A stretch of DNA of 64,000 bases from NCBI GenBank assembly GCA_016081115.2, contig CM071932.1, positions 54,014,659 through 54,078,658 of the forward strand, read 5' to 3'. Under the pieces are notes generated by a model, which worked only from the letters and a program-made list of their open reading frames with translations, was not told the DNA's origin and made no database searches. Origin of the DNA: Rehmannia glutinosa (Eukaryota > Streptophyta > Magnoliopsida > Lamiales > Orobanchaceae). Below are positions 1-11,697 of this stretch, one piece after another; positions within the stretch are counted from its first letter, which is position 1; every line of letters begins with the position of its first letter. A program made the translations under genes and the position numbers.

Positions 1-1125
1 GTGCGGAAAATAAATAGCACACGTTGATTTAAAGAGGTTCAACCCACCTACGGCCTAATCCTCTACCACTCCAGTATATCCGGGATGAATTTCAAAAAGA
101 AAAAAAGATTTTATTAATTTACCAAAAATTAATACAACACCTTGAGGATTACCACAATCCTCTTTCACCACCTTGAGGATTACCACAACCCTCTTACAAC
201 ACCTTGAGGATCACCACAACCCTCAAACACCTATCACCTAGATCACCCAAGTGTATTCTTACCACAAGAATACTCACAAGGATGTCTTGTGTTGAATGAT
301 GACCAAAATCAAGATTACAACTCAATAATGATTGATACAATATGAGTACAAGTGTAATCAAGAATTGAAAGCCTAGACCTCAAATAAGTGCAAGTGAAAG
401 TGCTTAGGCTAATACAACAAGATATATGAAAGTGTTTGCTCAATTGCTCTTTGCTTGTGTAGAGTGTTATATCTTGTTGCTTGAATGAAGCCTCTATTTA
501 TAGGAGATGACTTGACTTTCATTTCCGGACATTGCTCCTCCTTGGGGAGGGATTTGCTTTAAAAAGAAACCATTTAAAATGATCAATATAGTCATGTTAG
601 AAATCAATTCCACAAAATAGGGAAAAGTTGTGCAAAAACGCAATGATAGTTCTTTGATAAACATGGGGTTCGACCGGTCACAAGCAGAGATAAGATTGAA
701 ATTGAATTCTGCGAATTTTTACACAGGGGGACCGGTCGGAGGGGGGTGCGACTGGTCGCCCTTAGCTGTGACCGGTTGGGGTTGAAGAAATTACGAAACA
801 GAGAAGTCCAACCAGAGAGGTTGCTCCTGTGCACGGCGCCCTCACCGCCCCCCGTCGACCGATCGCCCTCCTCTTTTTTCTTACGTCCCATTTTCTGTTT
901 CAAAACTCAACTCAGTGCGGGTTGCCCTATAGGCGGCCAAGTCGAGCTGAAACAAATGTGTTGTCCAATTTTTTATCGAAAATAAACTTCAAGAAATACT
1001 CCAAAAATAGTAAAAACATTTTAAATCCATCGGAAGTATTTAGACAACATTTAGGGACATTGTTTTGGTTTAAAAACTCATTTGAACAAAATCATCAAAA
1101 TTATGATAAAAACATTTATCTAACA
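1..1125 (-). repeat. LTR-A copy 1 (minus strand, runs off left edge)
   Basis: Read on the minus strand this begins with the TGTTAGATAAATG start seen in the solo LTR at 27,137 and continues through the same landmarks: a block rich in GACCGGTCG-type motifs (about 665-870), a TATA-like TATAAATAG region near 490-505, and imperfect repeats of a GATTGTGGTAATCCTC-like unit (about 140-230). It ends at the window edge inside U5, so roughly the last 100 bases of the LTR lie outside. No internal retrotransposon sequence follows its outer end, so it is either a solo LTR or the 3' LTR of an element lying to the left. Short ORFs here are by-products of the GC-rich block. Confidence 0.85.
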
Positions 1126-1510
1126 CTAAGTACTGCGGTTTCACGTCGAGGATACTTTTGATCCCGGACCTTCTTACAGTCCCAAACTAGTTATAACACT
1201 GTGGGTTCAACCTGAGGATACGTTTGACCGGACCTTCTTACGGCCCCTGACTAACATGATTTCTTTTATTCCACATTTCACGTGAATAAATACACATATA
1301 CGAAATATTTAAAAATGAAAAATAATAAGTGAATAGAAATATTTCCACCTCAAATAAATGCAGATGTATGTGCGGAGAATGCAATAATGCAGGAAATCCT
1401 ACTCCTCGTTTTCTTCATTTTCTACAATAAATTATAAAGTACAATTAATAATATAGTAAAATAATAAATTAGATAAAATAAATAAATAAATAAATAAATA
1501 AAATGAAAGG
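1126..1510. other. Non-coding spacer with imperfect duplication and AAAT microsatellite
   Basis: There is no gene. Two imperfect copies of a roughly 60-base block ending in GGACCTTCTTACRGYCCC lie at about 1,140-1,185 and 1,205-1,250. An (AAAT)n tract sits at about 1,475-1,505, immediately before the gypsy insertion. Confidence 0.6.
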
Positions 1511-2148
1511 TGTTGACGTGCGTTTTGGTCAACAAGTAGAAATATGTAAAAGATTTAACACGTGGAAATGAAAACGTGCGTAACGTACATTTATTTCTGG
1601 CTAATTATGCCTTTTTTGTATTTGGCCGAGCCGGAATATTGGGGTCGGTCTTTTTGTAATTTTTCCTCCTCTTTCTTTCTCTTTTCCTTTTTAGCCTTTT
1701 TATACCCCTTTTGAGTAAGTGGGTTTACAATAGTCACCTTTGCACTAACTATTCATTAATTAATAAAATAGCTAAAAAAACGACACATGTCCCTCTATAG
1801 TTGTGCATGTCAGCCAAAACTTGCCACTTGTCGACTTCTCTTCATAATTCTCTGACATGTGGCAGTTTCTGATACCAATAAAGTGTCAAGCATGGGCATG
1901 TGTTTATTTTTACGAAGCTGTCGCGCGTGCGTTTCATTTCGAAACTTGGGCTCGGGGCTCCTGTGAGCCGTGTTGCGGTTGGGCTCGAGCCGTTGGGCTC
2001 GGTAGTTTGTTGGGCTCGGTAGCGGGCGAGCCTAATTAAATGACGTGTTGTCGTACATCATCGTTTGACGTCACCCGAAGGTACTATTCGAATATGTGTC
2101 GGATCGATGACGTGGATTAATTTCTCACACTCGGCTCGGGTATCATCA
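1511..2148 (-). repeat. 3' LTR of the Tat-like element
   Basis: This is a direct repeat of 11,698-12,331. On the minus strand it runs from TGATGATACCCGAG to CGCACGTCAACA. A minus-strand TATA box (GGTATAAAAAGG) lies at about 1,696-1,708. Confidence 0.9.
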
Positions 2149-2164
2149 AAGGCCCCCAAGTTTG
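2149..2164 (-). other. Polypurine tract of the Tat-like element
   Basis: On the minus strand the purine-rich ACTTGGGGGCCTT directly abuts the LTR start TGATGATACC, as expected for the plus-strand primer of reverse transcription. This fixes the element's orientation. Confidence 0.8.
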
Positions 2165-2482
2165 ATTCCGAGAGGAACTTCAAGCCGGAGTTAAACTTTA
2201 ATGCTAATGATGAACAATTAATAGGAAACGGATTTCTCAAAGGTTTTGTTCTTTCCGATACACGCGTAGCAATTAATGCTTGAAACGGCGCATTAATTGG
2301 GTTGCCATAAATGACGACACGTGGCGTCTTGTGGTTGGACCAATTTTGCGCGCAGAACCGGAAAAGGTACGTCGATTCAATCGGCGGGCGTGGGGACGCG
2401 ACGTTTTTGATATGTTTGACGGCTTTTAAATTTTTAAAAGGCGTGTCTTTTTCGAAAAATCGTCGCGCTATCGAGAACCCTA

Positions 2483-2491
2483 TCTATAAAT
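2483..2491 (+). promoter_or_regulatory. Candidate TATA box for the antisense ORF
   Basis: TCTATAAAT on the plus strand lies about 150 bases upstream of an ATG at 2,640 that opens a Ser/Asp/Glu-rich reading frame. It lies outside the LTR, so the antisense gene would have its own promoter. This is inference from motif and spacing. Confidence 0.5.
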
Positions 2492-2639
2492 ACCTTTGTT
2501 TCCCTTCATCATTCACTTTCGCAACCATTAACCTTTGAGCTAAAGCAAGTAGAACAAAGCGGAATTTTCGGTCGGCTTTCCAAGTTCGAGAGACTTGACT
2601 TAGGTATTTTTTTTTCAAATACTCTTCCTTTACCTATAA

Positions 2640-5136
2640 ATGTCTTCTTTTGAGGATAGTAGGAGTCGTAGTTATAGTGTAGAGGTTGAAATCGAAGATC
2701 CCCCTCCGAACCTTCTTTTCTTTCTCACCAAAGACGGCAATCACCGCCTCATAGTCCGAGTGTCATTCGGATATCTTCTCCGACTCTTATCGAGGTGGAA
2801 CGTCTTTAGAGCGGACGCATACTATCTTCGATCCGACGCCTTGATGTGATTTTGAGAGAAGGAACGGTGTACCAACCCGATCGAACAAGAGAGTTCTCGT
2901 GAAGAATCACCGAGTGTTGATTTTAGACAAGATTACCCGTCGGAAGAAGAAAATATGGACCCATTGGAGCCGGAGCGTGATAATGTAGAACGGGTAGATG
3001 AACCATCCTAGCGATTCGGGCGGGAGAGGCCGCTAGGGCCCGTAGGCCACCGTAATGGCGGCGGTCGGCATGGAGGAGGTCCTCGTCTCCGTGTTGAGCC
3101 TCGGTGGACGCCGAGTGACATAAACGATGTCCCGAGCATGTTAATGATTCGAGAGGTGGAAGAATTCGGCGGAGGTATCGTATTCAAGTGGTATCGATTT
3201 TTGGGTACCAGGCGGCACGGAAGTTCCCGGTATCCACCAAATGGGTTGCATAAATTTGTATTCGCCCCGACCTTTTATATGGTTTGAGGTTTCCACTGCC
3301 GCTTTCCTTACGCGGTGGTTTTGTAAGTGGGGAATGCATCCGCCCAAGTGCACCCGATTTCTTGGGGCGGATCATCGGCCTCCCGTGATGTTTCACCTGG
3401 AAAAGTATCCTCGCCCCAAATTTAAGGAGATGAACGAGCTCTTTGTTTGGCGAGCAACTCCTTCGTCTCGGGGCCACCGTCCGGGTGGTATTATGTCTGA
3501 CCCGACCGGGTATCCTGGATGGTTTAGTAGAAGGTCTCCCTTCTTCTCTCGAAGGAGTGGAAGGATAAATGGTTTTGGGTGAGCGGCGAGTGGCAAGCTC
3601 GCGCGGGAGAGGGAGAGAGGGAGGTCGTTTCTTCATCCTCCATCAAATTTTGTTTTTGGTTATAGTAAGTCTTACCTTTTTCCTTCCTCTCGCTTTTCGC
3701 TTTTATTGTTTCCTTTTGTAATTGTCTTTTCTTTTCACTTTTATAGAGAACCGGCGTCGAGGGCCTCTGTCGTTGCGCTTTGTTCGAAGGTCGAAAACAT
3801 CCAGGCTCGGGGCATAATGGATAGGCGGATTGAGAGGTTGGCTACCGAGGCCAACTTAGCCGCACTGGTTTGAGGTCCGCTTGCCCGCCGAATCCGAGGA
3901 CGGGGGGCTCGGGCGAGGTGGCTGAGCGGGAGGTAGAGGTAGAGAGAGCCTCAACCGAACCCTCCCGTAATGAAGAAATACGGCCCCATTCTCCGGGGAG
4001 CGGCCGGTGAGGACAGAGCCGTTGGCGCCGTCCCTGCGACGGCCACCACAGAGGCGAGATCATCTGCGCTGTAGGGCCAACACGGACTCGGGAGCGGAAA
4101 ACGTCCTGGCGACGGGTGCGGGAGGCGGTGCAGCTCCTCTTCAAAGGAGAAGAGGAATCGTGATGGAGGAGCCTGATCGGGGCCAGGGGGGTTGGTCGAA
4201 CCGGTACCGAACATCCCGAATGTACCCCGGAAGAGGGAGGTCGGCGAACTTTTTCGGATGACCTCGGCAGGGAAGGTCACTTCATCCCTCCCAACCAAGC
4301 AAGAGATGAATATTGCGAGGAATGGTTGGACTACGCCCTCGGTGGTTTGTGGAATTCGTTCGATGTGCCACGCCGACAGAGGAGCAATCAAGGGTCTTAC
4401 CGGGAGGCGGTCGGGCCGCAATGATCGTCCCCCGCTCGTGCCGACAAAAGGCATCGAGCAATTTCCGCTCGGATCAAGCCAAGAACAGATTCGATATGCC
4501 ATGGCCATGTCCGGCGGATGATTGGGCTCTTATGGCATGCGGTTGGGGGACTTGCGAGCTAGAGAAAAAATATGCCGACCGGGAAAGACGGCACGGGGAT
4601 CTGCGCAGGGCTTTATGTTACCCTTCAAGGGGTACAAGAATCTTTAAAGACTCAAGCGGATGAGGCCACGCTCGGGCCAATTTCGAGAGAGAGGTCGCTG
4701 CGAGGGCCGAGGCAGAGCGAGATCGGCCCGCAAGGTGAAGAAGAGCTCGGGGTTAAGGTCGCGCAGCCGAACGCGTCTTTGCCGCCGGCCGAGGAAATGG
4801 AGAGGCGTCTATCCGATGTCTGCAGGGAGGAGGTCAAGAAGCCGCCCGCCCAAAAAGCCGAGGAAGTTCGTAGAGAGGCCCATTAAAGCTTACAAAAACT
4901 CCGAGGAGTATGCATTCATGTTAACATGTGGCCATGCGACCACCTCCAAGAAATTCTTGATTTACTTAAGGGTGGGCGTCTTGTTGCTCGGCTTGAGGAA
5001 GACCTGCCCTTCCGGAGGTGATCTCGATACCCTTCGGCCAAAATTTGCCGAGGCTTCTAATGCGCAGGCTCTCCTCCTCCGCACGTGGAAGAAGTTGGTT
5101 CCGGTGCCGTCGAAATTCCGCCCCTGCTCGTTCTGA
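2640..5136 (+). pseudogene. Antisense extra ORF of the Tat-like element (gypsy-type transposon domain), broken
   Basis: The reading frame opens at ATG 2,640 with an acidic/serine-rich start and stops at 2,849. Homologous-looking protein continues in shifting frames: an acidic stretch near 2,880-3,000, a Trp/Phe/Pro-rich block at about 3,100-3,580 resembling the 'putative gypsy-type transposon' domain of plants, and a Glu/Arg-rich probable coiled-coil tail at about 4,570-4,890, ending near 5,136. Several frameshifts and stops break it. It faces the element's own gag-pol, so the two transcription units converge near 5.2-5.9 kb. Tat-lineage elements are known to carry such an extra antisense ORF of unknown role. 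The domain name is a resemblance, not a search result. Confidence 0.6.
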
Positions 5137-5444
5137 TGTTTTTATATGTATCCCTAGGTAGGTAATTTGGCTTCGTGCCTCGAGATGTAACAGTTCCGAC
5201 CTCCCCTATGTAATTATTTTTGAAGTAGAAATGAATTGTTATTTTCCTTTCCCGTATGTATTTCAAGCTTTTTGTGGGTGCTCGGCTCTTTCCTTTTGTA
5301 AGATTGTTGCCATCTTTCTTTTCTCCTCTAATTTTCCCAAGTAAGGGGCTCGATTTTCAAGATTTCCGAGTGAGGGGGTCTCTGCCGCCTTAATCGATTC
5401 TTGCACTCAGGGATATAAACCTGTCCTTTATTCCGAAATTTTTG

Positions 5445-5863
5445 TTTATGAACCGAGTCCTTATTGCGCTCGGCGCATAACTGAGTCCTTATTTTGTACT
5501 TGGTACGTGGCCAAGTCTTCACTTTATGCTTGGTGCATAACCAAGTCTTTATTTTGGTGCTCGGTGCGTAATCAAGTCTTGATTTTGGTGCTCGGTGCGT
5601 AACCAAGTCTTTATTTTGGTGCTCTTCGCGTAACCAAGTCTTTATTTTGGTGCTCGGTGCGTAACCAAGTCTTGATTTTGTGCTCGGTGCGTAACCAAGT
5701 CTTTATTTTGGTGCTCGGTGCGTAGCCGAGTCTTGATTTTGGTGCTCGGTGCGTAACCAAGTCTTGATTTTGTGCTCGGTGCGTAACCAAGTCTTTATTT
5801 TGGTGCTCGGTGCGTAGCCGAGTCTTGATTTTGGTGCTCGGTGCGTAACCAAGTCTTTATTTT
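5445..5863. repeat. 31-bp minisatellite, about 13 copies
   Basis: Tandem copies of a unit of about 31 bases, GTGCTCGGTGCGTAACCAAG followed by TCTTTATTTTG. The left end is diverged and the right end nearly uniform; some units alternate 30/32 bases or TTGATTTT/TTTATTTT. It lies between the ends of the antisense ORF and the integrase, in the element's 3' untranslated region. Short minus-strand ORFs through it are translations of the repeat. Confidence 0.9.
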
Positions 5864-5934
5864 GTGGTGAGTAAAAACTTCGTTTTCCTTTAAAGAGCTC
5901 ACGAAATACCGGATGAAGGATAATTCTTTGGAAT

Positions 5935-6880
5935 CTATCCGGATTGTAGATCGAGATCTTTATTGATAATACCGCTTCAAGTATGCTACATTCCATGGAT
6001 GCATAAATTTTTCTCCACTCAAATATTCTAACCGGTATGCCCCACCGGATAAGACGTGGTGACCCGAAACGGGCCCCTCCTGTTGGCTTCAATGGGCTCG
6101 GTTGAATGCCCGTTATCTTTTTCAATACAAGATCGCCGACCAAATCTCCTTTCCTTTACTCTCGAATTGTAGTACCTTTCACTCCTTTGTTTATACACGC
6201 ATTTTCATCTCTCAGATCGCACCTTTTTTCTTCGAGCAGGTCTAGTTCGGCTCGGAGCGGCCTCTCATTACATGACCCTTTCTTCAAAATTTGCACTCAA
6301 GGTAGGGGCTCCAATCTCGACGAATCACCGCCTCGGCTCCATAAGCTAAAGAAAAAGGTGTTTCTCCAGATGGTCGTCGCTCGATGTGTCGTTCAGTATG
6401 ACCATAGTACGCTGTAGTTCCTCCGCCAATTGCCTTTAGACTCCTCCAATCTCGCCTTCAGGGTATACTTGAGTATTTTATTAACGGCCTCAACTTGTCC
6501 GTTCGACTGGGGGTGGTATGGAGTTGAGAAATGGTTTTTTATGTGGAAACCTTCACAAAAATTTCGGAATCTTCGGTTGTCGAACTGTTTCCCATTATGC
6601 AGAACAATCGAATGTGGTATCCCAAATCTACAGATGATAGATTTCCATACAAAGCTCACAACCTTTTCTTCATCTATTTTTGCCAGAGGGTCCGCCTCTG
6701 CCCATTTTGTGAAATAATCCACCGCCACAATGGCATACTTGACGCCCCCTTTGCCAATGGGTAGTGGTCCGATGAGGTCCATTCCCCATTTGGCAAACGG
6801 CCATGGGCTAAATACCAAGTAAGTCGCTCGGATGATATTTGACCTGGTGCAAACCTCCGCATCTCTCACATCTTTTGACG
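5935..6880 (-). pseudogene. Integrase (gypsy pol, C-terminal part)
   Basis: The minus frame 6,869-6,393 carries an rve integrase core: a W-G-M-D-L-I-G-P-L entry motif, D-Y-F-T-K-W, an H-N-G-K-Q-F stretch where most relatives have DNG, and P-Y-H-P-Q-S-N-G-Q-V-E before the catalytic Glu. After a frame change the C-terminal domain (V-G-D-L-V-L-K) follows at about 6,143-5,935. The D-to-H change and the frame break argue for inactivity. The enzyme would insert element cDNA into chromosomes. Confidence 0.85.
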
Positions 6881-7299
6881 AGGTCGGTTGCCCTTTCTCG
6901 GGGATGGCCAGAGTATCCTTGCCGTATTAATTTATAGCCAACGTTTGGCCCCCAGCGTGGTTGCCGTGATATTCCCTCATGAACCTCTCGAAGTGCATAA
7001 TCGCATCCGTCTCGGAAGGCGTAGGAGTGGGATGGAGTATCCTCGTTTGTATAGGATGCCGTCTCTAGTAAAACCGAGCCGCTTGAGTTCGTAGTGTTAC
7101 GCCTTAGCTTTGTTTTCGTGTTGAACTCCTTTCTCTAAGTATTGGATGATTGGGGTCATCCAAGTCCATGCTCGGCGGTTTCGGTTGTATATATTTTCTT
7201 TGCACCGAGTGACGGGGATAGTAGTGTGACCGTGACATCCGTGATGGCATCCGCCCCTGGACTAGAGCCGAGCCGAGCTAGGGCATCTGCTTGCATGTT

Positions 7300-8973
7300 C
7301 TCGCTCGAGGCACATGTAAGACTTTTGTCTTAAAGTGTGATAACCTTTTCTTGACCAAATCCAAATATTGTGCAATTTTTTGCTCTTTTGCTTCAGATTC
7401 GCCCGTTGATTTGATGAACGACTAACGAGAGTCACCGTGCACCAATAGTTGTTTTAGGCCCATAGAGGCGCCATATCTAAGCTTTGCTATGAGCGCCTCA
7501 TATTCGGCTTCGTTGTTCGTTGCGGGAAGGGAACTCGAAATCGTGCGGCCGAAGCAAAGAGCATTTTTCATTTGGATCAATTATCACGATTCCGCCCGCC
7601 GCTGCGGTGGAAGAGCGTCAACGAATAATTTCCATTCTTGGTCTTCCTTGACTTCTAATTGTATGGAAGACGTGAATTCGCCACAAAATCGGCTAAAGCC
7701 TCGTCCTTTTATTGCGACGTGGCTCGTATATAATGTCAAACCGCTAAGTTCGACGCCCACTTAATCATCCGACCCGAAGTATCGGGTCGGTGTAACACTT
7801 GTTTCAACGGATAGTTCGTCAATACTATAATCTTGTGTTCTAAGAAATATGGACGGAGTTTCCGCGCCGCGAATTAATGAATAAGCCGACTTTTCCATTG
7901 GTGGGTACCGAGCTCGGCATCATGTAACGCTTTGACCGTGTAATATATCTTGGATGTTGAATAGAGCCATCTAGCCCGATTAACACCGGCTGATGGCGTA
8001 TTCGGATACCGCCAAGTACAAATATAAGTCCTCCCCGGGTCGGTTTTTGTAATATAGGGATTGAAGATAGGTGTTGTTTGAGGGATTCAAAGGCCATCTC
8101 AGCTCGCTCGGTCCACTCGAAATTTTTGCTTTTCTTTATAATTTCAAAGAAAGGTTTGCACTTGTCTGTGGACCGAGAAACAAATCGGTTAAGGGCGGCC
8201 AATCGGCTGTTAGGCTTTGTACCTTTTTACGAGTTTGGGGATTCTAGGTCGGTGATGGCCTTGATTTTGTCCTGGTTAGCTTCAATTCCCCTTTGGTGAC
8301 CATATACCCCAAAAATTTACCCGAGCCGACCCCAAATGTGCATTTTTTCGGGTTTAACATCATCTTGTACTCTCTCAAAACAAAAACATTTTATTAAGAT
8401 CGTTTAGGTGATCGGACATGTATAGTGATTTTACTAGCATGTCATCTACATAGACTTCCATAGTGTGACCTATCATTTTCTTAAACATCTTATTTACTAA
8501 CCTTTGATAGGTCGCACCAAAGATTCTTCAATCCGAAAGGCATCATTTTGTAATGATGAATTCCTCGAGCGAGAGAAAAATGAGGTATTTTCTTCATCTT
8601 CTCGGTGCATCCGTATTTGGTTGTAACCCGAGTATGCGTCCATGAAGCTCATCGGCTCGTGTCTCCGCCGGCATCTACCATGTAATCGATATTCGGCAAT
8701 GGATAACCTGTCTTTGGGGCATGCTTTGTTGAGGTCGGTAAAATCCACGCATAGCGCCATCGCCATTGCTTTTCTTTACCAAAACAGATTGGCGACCCAT
8801 CGGGATAGAGGAGGCTTCCCGATGAATTGATTGTCTAGTAGCTTGTTGACCTCGATTTCAAGTCTTTGCGCTCGCTCTATCGGGGCCGAGTTTGCGCCTT
8901 TTCGGATGACCGGGCGGAACGTTAGATCAATATTGAGGCGGTGGCACGCATGCTTGGGGTCAATTCCTGGCAT
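7300..8973 (-). pseudogene. Reverse transcriptase and RNase H (gypsy pol)
   Basis: Read leftward from 8,973: an RT N-terminal stretch leading to 'FIGKPPLSRWVANLFW'; a V-D-F-T-D-L-N-K-A-C-P-K-D block near 8,740; 'FMDAYSGYNQI' near 8,640; the catalytic Y-V-D-D at about 8,443-8,460; the RT thumb/connection at 8,202-8,080; and RNase H remnants to about 7,300. Several frameshifts separate these pieces. Family role: copying element RNA to DNA and removing the RNA strand. Confidence 0.85.
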
Positions 8974-9117
8974 GTCTGCGTGAGTCCATGCGAAGACGCG
9001 TCAAGTTATTCCCAAAAATTCGATCAACTCACTTCGATATGGTTCGGAAGATCATGACCAATACGTAGTTGGCGCCCCTCGCTTGCCTACCGACATTGAT
9101 TGTATCAACCTTGTTCT

Positions 9118-9560
9118 CTACGGTTCCGCTCGTTTTCTTTTCTTACTTTGCCCCTCCTTGATTTGCGGGGGTAATTCGTCTTCGCCGGCTCGTTTTTCGA
9201 TTGCCGGCTCGCTTCTTCCATCATTGGCTCCTTCCCGGCCGCGTCCTGGATTATCCTCCTGAACGACCACCGCTTTCTGCTCGGACTCCTCCCCGGGCAA
9301 GGGATTATCCTGTGTGGTTCCACTGGTTTGTCCTTGTTCCATCACATTAATCTCCACCGGTCGGAGTTTAAGAGAGCACTCTCGTGACTCCCTTTGATTC
9401 CCTTTATGTATAGCTTCGCCATCGACGTTGGGAATTTTATACAAAAATGATATATTGAAACGGCCGCTTTGATATGATAAAGCAATGGCCTCCCAATGAT
9501 GGCATTGTACTCGAATCGGCATTGATTATTTTAAATGTTGTCATGACAGTCCGTTTATGC
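9118..9560 (-). pseudogene. Aspartic protease region (gypsy)
   Basis: The minus strand near 9,530-9,350 reads in two frames as the gypsy protease C-terminal block (F-N-A-I-I-G-R-P-L-L, then a Y-H-x-C-x-K-F-P segment), followed by an acidic linker (9,340-9,118) leading into RT. The upstream protease half containing the catalytic Asp is displaced by an LTR fragment at 9,582-9,662, so no complete protease remains. Confidence 0.65.
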
Positions 9561-9581
9561 AAACCTTGTCCCATTTGGATG

Positions 9582-9662
9582 TGAAAACGTGCGTAACGTA
9601 CATTTATTTCTGGCTAATTATGCCTTTTTTGTATTTGGCCGAGCCGGAATATTGGGGTCGGT
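9582..9662 (-). repeat. About 80-bp LTR fragment inside the protease region
   Basis: This segment is identical by eye to bases about 1,569-1,649 of the left LTR and matches that LTR better than the right one, which has extra bases around GCGTGCG and a different AATATT context. The flanking sequence is ordinary protease/gag-linker coding DNA. Confidence 0.8.
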
Positions 9663-10019
9663 TTCCCTCCTCCAAACCCCAGAATGCTATCGTTACATGG
9701 GCGGATATAACTATCATCCACGTTTAGTCTTGAAATGCTCGGACATAAATGACTGATGAATAGCTTCCGAGTCAATTAAAATTACGTGAACCTAATACCC
9801 AGAATCGGTGCCGTGATGACCAGGATCGAGAATGAGGATGGACCACCTGGTCGGCATCCGCATCCGAGAACACAAAGTGGCGGTGGGTTGGCCTTCCTTG
9901 ATTTCGCCACCCGAACTTGTCTATCGGATTAGTTGCTGTCTAACATCGGCTTTTCTTTTCCCTGTTGGAGCGTCTATCCTCCATTGTGTTGGTATTGATC
10001 CGACCGACACTTGACATCA

Positions 10020-11537
10020 TGAGGATTTCTTTCCCCGGTTTTCACTAGGGGCGGCAAGAGAGCTGGGTTGTCTACGCGCTTCGGGTTGACGCTGAGCCGA
10101 TGTCGGTGGGGGTGGTAGCTCATGAACGTATCTTTTAAGGCCGCCGTCGAACAACCCGCATGATTTCCCTAATTAGATCTCGGCACTCGTCGAGATCGTG
10201 ACCTCATCGATTTGTGATAGGCGCAGAATCGACGTGAATCTAATTTTGATGGCTCAATTTTCGAGGCCGAGCGGAGGCAACAAATTCGGACCTGTACTTC
10301 ACTCCATACGGCCGACGGAGTGTGGGTCAAAGCACTCCTCAACGCGGCGACTTCGGCTCTCGCCTCTTGGCGAGCTCTAAATCCGGTGGTCGGGTTTTCC
10401 GAGAATGGCGGAAACCCGACCCCGCCCGACTCACGGTTCTTTCCTTCCGTCTTTCTTACGTTCCCTTGTCGGTGCTCGGGCGGTTACTTGCCATGGCTTC
10501 TTCCGCACAAATATGGCGTTCCGCGCGGATTAAAAACTCTTGATACGAGGTCGCCCCCGACTCGTGGATAGAGTAATTGAACCAAGTCTCGGGGGCTAGT
10601 CCAGCCATGGCTGCGATCAGAATGGCGTCATCGGACACCTGTTCCATCTCTCGAACTTGTTTATTAAACCGAGAAATATAACTCTTCGGGGCTCATCTTT
10701 CCCTTGTTTGATATTTACGAGGAGTCTTTCGCGCGCTCGGACTTTGGACGTTAAGAAATGTGTCGTAAAGGCGGAGGCTAGATCCCCCATGCTTGAATGG
10801 ATCCCTGCGCAGAGTCCTAAACCAACGGTGGGCTCGGCCGCCCAAAGTCGTGGGGAAGGCTCTGCGAGAGGATGGCATCGCTTGGATCATAGTTCCATCC
10901 ATGCTAAGTACTTGTGAACATGAGTGGTCGGTCGGTTTCCCATTATAGAGGCCGACTGGGGATTTTCAACTTTGGCGAGAAGGATCGCCAGATTCCAGGA
11001 GAAAATGGCGACGGAACAACCGGGTCGGCTCCCGCTTGGGGCGGTCTTTGAGATCTTAGCCATCCGGACCGCCTTCCAATTGCGTTCGGATGACGATGTA
11101 AGCGGTGTATTTCTACATCCGTTCTGCCCGCCATAAGCTAGGGCCTTGGGCTGCTCGACCACGAGTTGTTCCCGCTCATCCGAAATGAGCCGAACTTACC
11201 GATCGAGTCGGGCGAAAAGGATCAACTCCCGTCGTCCGCAAAACACCGAGTGGGCACGACGATGTCGTGTTTGCTCGAAATGACTCGCTATGAGGAAATC
11301 CGGAATTTGAGGATTAATGTTAACATTTAGTTGTGGGTTGAGTGGGTTAGTATTTGCAAGGAGTGGAGGAGGTGCTTGAGAGTTCGTGGTGGCAAGAGTT
11401 TGTGATATAAGTTGGTTCATTTGTTGTACAAAGGTTGGGTTGGCGATTAATCGAGCGAAAGGGAATAAAGTAGTACTCCCCGCTCCGTTTGGGAGCATAT
11501 TGTGGCCATTCGTAGTTTGGCCAGGTTGGTTGTTCAA
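10020..11537 (-). pseudogene. Gag (gypsy, Tat-like)
   Basis: It starts at the minus-strand ATG at 11,537 with an Asn/Gln/Pro-rich N-terminus (to about 11,290). After frame changes it continues through the retrotransposon-gag core: a Trp-containing G-x-A-x-x-W-F motif near 10,835, and the L-A-P-E-T-W and Y-x-E-F-L-I-R-A-E-R-H block at 10,647-10,500. It then decays into Arg/Pro-rich linker sequence. Family role: capsid of the intracellular particle. At least three frame disruptions are visible. Confidence 0.75.
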
Positions 11538-11677
11538 ATGTTGCTCTTGATCAAACGGGCATTTCTTGACATTGACTCATTTTCTTCTCTTATCAAAAGG
11601 TTCCGTGTCAAATTTTACCTGGTTTTTGTTTCACTTGCTTTTTCTTTGGAACTCGAACCCGACGATCGACCAATACG

Positions 11678-11697
11678 CCCTCCTTCTAGCGCCAATT
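11678..11697 (-). other. Primer binding site of the Tat-like element
   Basis: On the minus strand the LTR end ...CAACA is followed after two bases by TTGGCGCTAGAAGGAGG. This is the position and TGGCGC-type start expected for a plant gypsy PBS. I did not assign the tRNA. Confidence 0.7.

Noticed and set aside
3184..4508. Long minus-strand ORFs (150 and 185 codons)
   Set aside because: Shadows of the GC-rich antisense ORF region. The plus-strand reading shows the recognisable domain.
5445..5863. Possible CRISPR-like array
   Set aside because: Units are directly tandem with no unique spacers, in a plant retrotransposon.
5328..5900. Lys/Thr-rich minus ORFs with repeated K-T-W segments
   Set aside because: Direct translation of the 31-bp minisatellite, not a protein repeat family.
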